Origin: Saccharina japonica
Lineage: Eukaryota; Sar; Phaeophyceae; Laminariales; Laminariaceae
Assembly: GCA_008828725.1 (NCBI GenBank)
Contig: MEHQ01002224.1
Span: forward strand, 1 to 64,000
Direction: 5' to 3'
DNA length: 64,000 nt
The notes beneath the pieces were generated by a model, which was not told where the DNA came from, did not search any database, and worked only from the letters and a program-made list of their open reading frames with translations. The translations under genes were made by a program, and so were the position numbers. Below are positions 56,868 through 64,000 of the stretch, piece after piece (position 1 is the stretch's first letter; each line of letters starts with the position of its first letter).

Positions 56868-57704
56868 GGCATTAGCCAAACATAGGCACACCTACGTGCT
56901 TTGAGCCATTTATAGGTACACTGCGTAATATTCACCGGAAACGGCTTCCGGGCCCGCCGGATACTGGGCCTGCGCTCCATTGTACCTAGAAATGGCTCAA
57001 AGTGCGCAGGTACGCCTATTATCGTCTACCTAATGTGGATACCACCTATTTTTGGCTTCAACTGTACCTATAAATGGCTCAAACGATCACTTTTTGGCAA
57101 ATGAAATATAGACAGACGGTCACATCAGATGCCGGGACTGTCAACCAGACGACCGTACCAGTACAAGCACTGACACTGCGGAGTTACCACGCATTACCTA
57201 CAAGCGAGAAATCGTATCGCGATCAACGCATACGTATTCAGTACGACACCCCTCCTACGCACACACATACGATGCGGAGAAACAACAATGACGAGTGTTT
57301 CCATGCCGTTATGCTGAAAGTACAATATACATACTGTAGTGCAGTATATAGTAGGAGAACATTTGGTATATACTCGTACGTGTACACAGTAATACCATAC
57401 GGTTATGAGGGGGGCAAAGTTACACAGCCGTTGACGCGGTCCGGAACAACATTCCATACGTAGCAAACGTGGGTGAATGTGTGGCCGTCTGTCTATATTT
57501 CAGTTGCTAACAAGTGATCGTTTGAGCAATTTATAGGTACAGCTGAAGCCAAAAATAAGTGATACGCACTTTGAGCCATTTGTAGGACCAATTGAGCGCA
57601 GGCCCAATATCAGGCGGGCCCGGAAGCCGTTTCCGGTGTACATTACGCAGTGTACCTATACATGGTTCAAAGTGCGTAGGTATACCTATTTTTGGCTAAG
57701 GCCC
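56868..57704. mobile_element. Long-TIR element, Mutator-like by structure
   Basis: 837 bp with inverted arms of about 240 bp (56868-57115 and 57475-57704). The arms include AGCCATTTATAGGTACA and a GC-rich CGGAAACGGCTTCCGGGCC stretch that is itself palindromic. Ends are GGGCATTAGCC and GGCTAAGGCCC. Flanking 9-mers AATATTCAT (left) and AATATATAT (right) agree at seven positions. Long arms plus a 9-bp duplication suggest a Mutator-like MITE. The ORF at 57074-57463 spans arm and spacer and is not convincing. Confidence 0.75.
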
Positions 57705-58384
57705 AATATATATATTTTTTCTGGGTCATAAAACAAAAACACTTTGTTGGAGTTGATTAATCGTACTGGTACTCTGTAATTTTCCGTGTTCGGGCACACG
57801 AAACACAAAACACCACAGCTCTGCATAGTAAAGCGTGCGTACTCGTACTCCTACATACTCGAAGTACAGCAGTATGTGCTCGTACTCGAACAACGGTCGA
57901 GCCTACTGCTGTGCCCATTTATGAAGCTGCACGTACGCGTACGAAGTGATGGCACATACATAAATGCTTGTTATGGACTGCGAATAAGGAACATGTACAA
58001 GCAGACGATATGCAAAGGGCTGACAAAATGTTACTCCTATGATACTACTGCAATCATTAAAAGAAGTCACCTCTTTGTGTTTGCGCACTACCACCCCCCT
58101 GTTAAGACTTTTAAAAAAGCTCGATATGCCACCCAGAATCCAAGATCGTGCCTACGCCTCGCTTCTTTCTCTCTACCCCCGCACGCGTTCGCGGCGTGGT
58201 AAGCGGGGGGGGCAAAGGGCAAGGGGTGTCGGAGCCGATTCTCGAAGAGAGCGCCCGAAGAATTAAAAACAAACTCAAGATATTGAGGTGCCGAGATTCC
58301 GATGCTGAGGCCGGCCCGGAATAAACCATTTTTATCCTGCATGCTTTAGGATGGACTCAACATTAAAATCTATTATAATTACTT
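57705..58384. other. No gene recognised
   Basis: A CGTGTTCGGGCACACGAAA motif at 57785 recalls the end of family F. CTCGTACTC-type repeats occur at 57838-57895. Frames are short. Confidence 0.5.
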
Positions 58385-58697
58385 TTAGGGTTTAGTTTCA
58401 GTTTCGGCTCTGAAATACCTCTATATTTTCTTGACCGCGGTTATTTGACTGAGATTGTTTGACCGGGGTTATCTGCCGCCGCTTTTTATACCGCTTTTCG
58501 CCGACGGCGAACATACGGCCTCGAGCAAGCCGAGACAAGCCGCGACGGCACGCTCGTGGAGGTGCCTTCCCGCATGTCACCCCTCGCTCCCTGGGAAGTC
58601 TCGTGGGTCTGCTCGGTAAGCTCGGCGATAAATCGCGCTCCCCGTCCAAAATGCCGTATTCACTCGAGGTGTTGATCGTTTGTTTTCACGCTTGATT
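58385..58697 (-). repeat. Inverted duplicate of block I (3830-3975) and its left flank
   Basis: The reverse complement shows AGATAACCCCGGTCAAACA repeats and AAACTAAACCCTAAA as at 3.9 kb. ATCAAGCGTGAAAACAAAC at 58676-58694 matches 3727-3745. Confidence 0.7.
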
Positions 58698-59791
58698 GGA
58701 GTGCTTGCGTTTTTTTTTTTTTAACTTTTACTTCTCTAAAACTTCTGCCAAAGGAAGGATTTGAGGTAAATTTTTGAAAAAAAAAGGCAAAAAAATACTT
58801 CAGAGAAGTATGTTTTTGATCAAAAGTTACGGTAACTTTTGTCTCTCAGTTTGATTGGCCTACACCCACCGAGCATTCTACCGACGCAGAACGCCCCAAA
58901 TCATGGGAGATGTCTCCCATACGCCACAACCTTGCTGCTTGCTCTACACAACACAACCACCGGTGGGAGCACAGAGGCTCGAGAGGTGTAGCTACAGTAT
59001 GATACTGACAAGCGGTGCTGGATTTTGCTAACGGGGCGCCGGCGGACTGCTGGCGGCCCGCTACGGTACGCTTTCGCCGGCTTGGTGTCGTGGAGGATGC
59101 GCTGTTCAGAAGAAATACTCGTTACTCGTACGAGTCGTACTCGTATGGAGACGTACTCGTACCGCATTGCTCGTAGAGCGCGACAGGATGACAGATCGTC
59201 GTGTATCATTTCAATTTCACCACACTGCGGTAGCAGCAGTATCAGCACTAGCAGCAGCGGCGGCGCGCCGCCACGGTCTATATATGTCGGGCGCCGGGCG
59301 GGCTTGGAGCGGAGCGTGCCGGCGCGGTGTCGCGCGTAGGTCGTGGGCAGCAGCAGGAGCAGCACACGACGACAAGAATAGTCGGGCGCAAAATCGAAAA
59401 AGGTAAAAACGGAAGCTGTTGGTTCTGCTGCTCTGCTGCTGCTGCCGCTGCTGCCGCTGCTGCTGGGGCTGCCGCCACGTAGCTGCAGTCACCGGTGCTG
59501 CTGCTTGCGGTCGTGAGATAGCAGCTGCGGCACTGCGGTCATACCCCTGACGCCGCCACCGTTGCTGGGCTGCCGTTCCTCTCGTATACGTTACTTTCTG
59601 TTTTCCTGTTTCGTTGTTTGTTTGGTTTGCGGCATTGCCTCATCCCACTTCCCTTATCATCTTCGGAGGCGTCGCCTGCAGGATTTTCTTCGCTTCTATC
59701 GCAAACACACCGAAACCATGAGGGAAAGGGAATTGACTTTTTTGAGCGGAAGGAAAGTATATATATTTTTTACTTCTATCGCAAACACTCT
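58698..59791. mobile_element. Family C TIR transposon, copy 3
   Basis: Ends GGAGTGCTTGCG and CGCAAACACTCT; ATT flanks both sides (58695-58697 and 59792-59794). It separates blocks J and I, which adjoin at 3.63-3.98 kb, so the empty site is in the window. Slightly shorter CTG tract than copy 2. Confidence 0.93.
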
Positions 59792-59794
59792 ATT

Positions 59795-59890
59795 AGTACG
59801 AATAATCATCACCAAACCTTGATTATTCTACATGATTAGATTTGTTTCTGAATCTTGATTATAATCATGACTCAATGTGACTCTCGTTTG
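59795..59890 (-). repeat. Inverted duplicate of block J (3630-3730)
   Basis: The reverse complement gives ATGATTATAATCAAGATTC and AATAATCAAGGTTTGGTGAT, as at 3.65-3.72 kb. Confidence 0.7.
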
Positions 59891-60550
59891 ATAAATATGC
59901 TCGTCTTGTGCTCCTTCCTGTGCTCGGTGTTACGAGTATAGAAAGTTTCTAATATAAAGTCTGTTGCCTAAATTTTCGTGAGTGACTGATTTTTTTCTCG
60001 ATAAAATCCGTCTTATCCCGTCGGCTAGACACCACCACGAGAGTCGGCGATCGCTTGGGGGTTGGGAGGACCGAACTGGCTGGTTTCATTCCTAGGCTGT
60101 GTGTGGTCATGGATTCACGGCTCGAGAGGATACGGGGGTCCAAGACGGATGTTCGGTTCGTCAACGGTCGCGTGTCCGAAAATATAAGGACATTTTTACA
60201 TACAAAAAATACTCTCAACGGATGGGATACTTCCAGAAAGCTAATCGAAAAAAAAACAAGCGCGGTTCTAAGCTCGAGCAAAGACACCATCCAGCGGGCG
60301 AACGAGCGCACCACGCATCTTACGAACGGCGGCCGACCGGGCTGTCAGATACAAAGGGTGGGGGAAGCTTAACGTGGGCGGATTCGATAGTGACACGGTC
60401 AAGAAATGCTTCATCGACGTAGTAGGTGGCTTTTCGAGATCATCACCTGTAAAAAAAACAAAATACACAAACTCGGTCGAGTACGAGTACTCGTACATTA
60501 TACGACCACACGTGACACGTGCAGCAGTACCGTAAGATGGGAGTTCCAAT

Positions 60551-60922
60551 TAGGGTTGTGTAGCAACCCCAATACGGGTTTGGTATGTATGATACTTGAT
60601 AGTTTGGACAGAATCGGCGTGATATTGTCATGATATGTTGATATATATCAACATATCATGATACATCGACATATCAGGTCATCATGATATCTTGATATTA
60701 TTGGATGCGGGGCATATGGTTGGGCCGCACAAAAATGGCGTTATATGACGCCTCTTTTTGGTCTGAAAATATCAACTTATCACGGAATCTCACTTGGTAT
60801 GATATATCATGAGTTGATCTATATCAGCTTATAAGCCTTGTGTTGATGCGCTACTTGATACAATATCAACTCAACTTATATCAACATGCCACGCGTGATT
60901 TTTGGGTTGATACTCAACCCTA
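60551..60922. mobile_element. hAT-type MITE with perfect 8-bp target duplication
   Basis: 372 bp. The ends TAGGGTTGTGTAGCAACCC and, inverted, TAGGGTTGAGTATCAACCC form 19-bp inverted repeats with two mismatches. GTTCCAAT flanks both sides exactly (60543-60550 and 60923-60930). An 8-bp duplication with TAGGGTTG ends is diagnostic of hAT elements. The interior is rich in the palindrome TTGATATATATCAA and TATCAACATATCATGATA, so the whole unit can fold strongly. Non-coding. Confidence 0.93.
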
Positions 60923-61286
60923 GTTCCAATACAAACCCGGTCCCAGTGACGTATTTTAGCGGAGTCGCTGGAGTACTTAGACAGCAGTACTTATAGTAGG
61001 AGCTGAAATGACTGAGTACTCGCGAGTACCTGTACTGATGTAGTACCACTGATTAGGCTTGCCATTGCAGCTATTATTCCTCTACTACATACTGCTGTGA
61101 TTTGTGTCTTCCGTCTCGGGGTTGTACGGGTCAGTTTCTTTCAAGATACTACTATACTGCTGCTGTGTTGCTGCTTCTGCTGTACAGCAGTTTGACTGTT
61201 TGTTTCTTGGAAATGTGTACATACATGCATCCCTGCCTCTGCTATAGTAAGCGTTGTCTACTAACAAGCTGGGGGGGTGTCTATGT

Positions 61287-61333
61287 CCGTCTATGTATGT
61301 CCAGGCAGGATGGTTGTATGTCCAGGCAGGATG
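61287..61333 (+). repeat. 23-bp direct duplication
   Basis: GTATGTCCAGGCAGGATGGT occurs twice in close succession. Confidence 0.85.
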
Positions 61334-61677
61334 GTGAGAACGGAGTAAAACTATGATTTCGTTTTATGATCTCGTTTAAAAAATATTACACCCCATTATT
61401 TACTCATACGTGTACCTACTGTATGTATAGTAAAAATAAAGCACGTTTATGAGTATGGAGTATTATATGTATATGTTGTTTTTGGGGATACTTGTTTATT
61501 GTACCTTGTATAGTGTGAGAGATCGATTGATTGATTTGGTTGGAAATTAAATTGAGTCAATGTGAATTGATCGATTGGTTTAGAGGATTGACAATTACTG
61601 CTGTACAAGTTCTTTGGTCGGGGTTTTGTTTGTCTGACTTCGTTTAAGTACTTGTGGCGTGATAAATCACTACAGGA

Positions 61678-62061
61678 ATGTGCCTACGTTCGTCATACAG
61701 GTTGAAAATGAGTTCGGGTTTGTTGATTGATCTATACTTGTTGTATACTATGAGACGATCACAAGACAAGGGCTTTTTGCAGGCAGTTTGGCTTTTGCAA
61801 GGCAATTTGGGATTAGCCTTTGTGATGGCTATTTTCTTCCCAAGTTGTACAGGCTCTGCAAGGTCGTTCTCACAGGTGTTTCAGGGGTGGCTGATACTGC
61901 AAACTGGTTCTAGTTTTCAATTATATATGGGGAATGTAAGCCTTTCTATAGCTGCTCTTTGTCATGCTGAGAGCTTACCGGAATTGGATTCGTGGTTGAG
62001 AGATATTGTCATAGGGAGTCAGGAGCGGGGGAAGTTCCATAACAGTACATTGGAATTTTGA
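61678..62061 (+). CDS. Possible coding segment, unidentified
   Basis: A 127-codon frame (alternative Met at codon 11) with hydrophobic stretches (GLAFVMAIFFPSCTG) and a plausible C-terminal helix (LPELDSWLRDIVIG). The surrounding 61.3-62.5 kb is AT-rich and lacks the GTACGAG/CTG patches found elsewhere, so it differs in origin. It may be an exon or part of the 5' region of the gypsy-like element to the right. No domain recognised. Confidence 0.2.
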   Translation: MCLRSSYRLKMSSGLLIDLYLLYTMRRSQDKGFLQAVWLLQGNLGLAFVMAIFFPSCTGSARSFSQVFQGWLILQTGSSFQLYMGNVSLSIAALCHAESLPELDSWLRDIVIGSQERGKFHNSTLEF

Positions 62062-62869
62062 GGATTGTAGAGAATGCATTAATATGAATCAATGGAAACA
62101 AAATAACATTTCAGGTGTCAGTGGAGCCATACACGTCATTGGAAGTATTGCATACAGCGGAGCTACATACATTTGGGGAGCTACTATACAAATACTTTCA
62201 AGGCTGCATAGGAATTTACTACTTATAGTTATGCATGAATACATGTAGACCGTGAAAGCTTTATCGATTGTTACTCTGTGAATGGATGTTTATACCTCGA
62301 TAGATGTTTACAAAATGATAGATTCTGCTGTTCAAGATTCGTTGAGATAATGTGTAAAGGTATACAACAATGACGGATATAGCTAATACCTACAATTAGA
62401 TTGATGTGTCTTAGAGCCCTAGAGAATTCCATACCTTACTCTGTTAGTGAAGACTCGAGATTTCGAAGGATTGCATATATATTTTATGATAAGTGGACAA
62501 CTTTCAATAAAGCAGGAAGGTAGATATACATGTACTCGAAACTTTTTCCCACCCACCTTGTCCCAAGCCAAGGTTTATGCACGTTTGATGGAGACAACCC
62601 CGTGTTACTGTACTCCATCGATCCCCTGGACTCCACTCGTCTCCCTGGACTACATCGTTGAACACCATCTTCGCTTTGTGTCACGCAGCTTGGTCGAATA
62701 CATCGTGTACCACGCAGCTTCATCGAGTCCGTCGCATACTGCACAGCGCCATTCGTCGGGTACAACACAGCGTCGTCGAGTCCGTCGTATACTGCACAGC
62801 TTCGTCGAGTTTATCTTGCTCTACACGACAGCAAAGCGATAGGTTTCGTCAAAAGGAAACGGGCGGCGT

Positions 62870-64000
62870 CCCGGGGAGGGGGGGAGGAGTGATGGATGGG
62901 AAGAACATAACCGGGTCATCAAACAGCCATGGCAGGAAGAAGGGGACCTTTTTGGAGACCTTTTGGTGGAACTTACCCGAGAGGAGGCCAGCCACAGGGA
63001 GCGGCCAGACTGGAGGCCCACCACAGGGCGGTCAGGTTGGATGGGGTCCGCAGGACCGGGAAATCCTGTAGGAGCGGGAGGTGGGTACAACCAGATGGCC
63101 CCTCCCTCCCTACCTTCGCCCTTTGAGTCGGAGGACGATGGGGTCCACAGGCAGCCCCAAGAGGAGCACAACGGAACCCTAGATCGCGGTGGGGACCTCC
63201 GATGGTGCCAAGACCATCGCAGCAACAACAGCAACCAGGGTTCGCTAGTCAACAGCAGCCAGGGTTCGCTGGTCAACAGCAGCCAGGGTTCGCTGGTCAA
63301 CAGCAGCCAGGGTTCGCTGGTCAACAGCAGCCAGGGTTTGCTGGTCAACAGCAGCCAGGGTTCGCTGGACAACAGCAACCAGGGTTCGCTGGTCAACAGC
63401 AGCCAGGGTTCGCTGGTCAACAGCAGTCAGGGTTCACTGGTCAACAACAACCAGGATTCATCGGACCAGTGGGAACTCAGGGGTGGCAGGCACCGTGGGG
63501 TTATCAACCCATGATGCGGGGGTGGGGACCCCAGGGAGGACAACCACCCTTCCCACTAGGAACTGATGGATCGCGGATTGGACAGCTTAATCCGTTATAC
63601 GACGTAACCGGGGGGTTTTCTAAAGACGCCCAACGCATGGTCGACCGCTTAGTAAAGGAAATGGGGTTAGAAGGACGGAAGAGCGCTTACGAGTCGGTGC
63701 TGCACCGGGAGCGGTAAGGGAGCTCTCGAACACCCCAGCCAGCAACTTCCGATTGCGGTGCTGGTGGATACTGGAGCGGAGAAAACTACGTGTCACGGCA
63801 GTTCATCGAGTCCATTGAGGAACGTGATGGTCGAGGCAAATCGCAGGTGAGTCCAACGGGAAAGGGCCTACTCAGCACAGCAAACTCAAAGAACAGCGCC
63901 GTACCCCCGATGGAAATGGTAAGCTCGTGCTTGCTACCGCTTGTCTTAGCACCGGTCGACCAGATCTTCCGTGTGAAGCTCCGGGTGGTGAAAGGACTTC
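62870..64000 (+). mobile_element. Ty3/gypsy-like gag-protease fragment, frameshifted, running off the right edge
   Basis: The Gag-like part is Gly/Pro/Gln-rich. A start is plausible at 62929 (MAGRRGPFWRPFGGTYPRGG), after which the coding signal moves between frames (GGPPQGGQVGWGP; GNPVGAGGGYNQMAPPSLPS). From about 63210 one frame has ten PGFAGQQQ units, then WGYQPMMRGWGPQGGQPPF and LVKEMGLEGRKSAYESV. After a stop at 63715-63717 the next frame reads LPIAVLVDTGA (63740-63778), the DTGA active-site motif of a retropepsin. The frame shifts again to ENYVSRQFIESIEERDGR and stays open to the edge. Several indels make it defective, or the assembly contains errors. Reverse transcriptase would lie beyond 64000; the 5' LTR was not delimited. 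Confidence 0.75.
63222..63460 (+). repeat. 24-bp tandem repeat encoding PGFAGQQQ, ten units
   Basis: CAGCCAGGGTTCGCTGGTCAA-type units with very few differences, in frame within the gag-like region; the last two units are variant (SGFTG, PGFIG). Pro/Gly/Gln repeats of this sort are flexible, low-complexity protein segments. Confidence 0.92.

Noticed and set aside
57074..57463. 129-codon frame in the long-TIR element
   Set aside because: It begins within the inverted arm and runs through spacer DNA with no protein-like composition; not the element's transposase.
61344..62869. 5' LTR of the gypsy-like element
   Set aside because: Expected here, but without the second LTR (beyond the window) no TG...CA boundaries or primer site could be fixed.
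1..64000. CRISPR array, rRNA, prokaryotic operon or phage genes
   Set aside because: No regularly spaced repeats with unique spacers, no rRNA-like conserved segments, no closely packed same-strand ORFs. The tandem arrays present (67 bp, 24 bp) have no spacers.

Overview
The window looks like eukaryotic nuclear DNA from a gene-poor, transposon-rich region. The evidence is GT-AG introns in the one convincing gene, LTR retrotransposons, many kinds of MITE, SINE-like units and microsatellites. There is no operon structure, rRNA or CRISPR array. Stretches rich in GTACGAG/CTCGTAC and CAG/CTG are scattered throughout. I cannot name the organism; a macroalga or another protist is compatible with the copia-type Gag and the mosaic of elements, but this is inference.

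Left part (1-20.9 kb): direct repeats flank a small coiled-coil ORF (1.1-3.0 kb). Then come a fold-back repeat (4.2-4.9 kb), a Tc1/mariner-like MITE (8.0 kb), a 67-bp tandem repeat (8.4 kb), two palindrome-rich elements (9.5-10.3 kb), a PIF/Harbinger-like MITE (12.36-13.12 kb) and three copies of a 1.2-1.3 kb interspersed repeat, here 'family A' (10.6, 13.5 and 18.1 kb). At 19.4-20.9 kb three MITEs are nested inside one another, each insertion readable at the base level.

Centre (20.9-31.5 kb): three family A units sit head to tail. One is split by a 2.0-kb 'family E' element and one by a 3.9-kb Ty1/copia-like retrotransposon with two LTRs, a TTATA target duplication, a probable initiator-Met half-tRNA primer site and a gag whose fourth zinc-knuckle ligand is a TGA stop. 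Families A and E both begin CAAGG plus a GC-rich hairpin and sit between TA dinucleotides; at least a dozen such termini occur.

Right of centre (31.5-45 kb): a tRNA-like sequence, tRNA-headed SINE-like units with a (TTG)n tail, another family A copy carrying its own MITE, a broken coding region (38.6-39.4 kb) and a second, larger family E element (41.3-43.9 kb).

Right part (45-64 kb): the best gene is a three-exon, minus-strand zinc-finger protein (45.17-46.91 kb) with an acidic C-terminal half. It is followed by three copies of a 1.1-kb TIR transposon (47.2, 48.5 and 58.7 kb), two of them provable against empty sites elsewhere in the window. There are also two long-inverted-repeat elements (52.6-54.1 and 56.9-57.7 kb), a hAT-type MITE with a perfect 8-bp duplication (60.55 kb) and, at the right edge, a frameshifted Ty3/gypsy-like gag-protease fragment with PGFAGQQQ repeats. 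Apart from the zinc-finger gene, nearly everything recognisable is mobile DNA or its debris.
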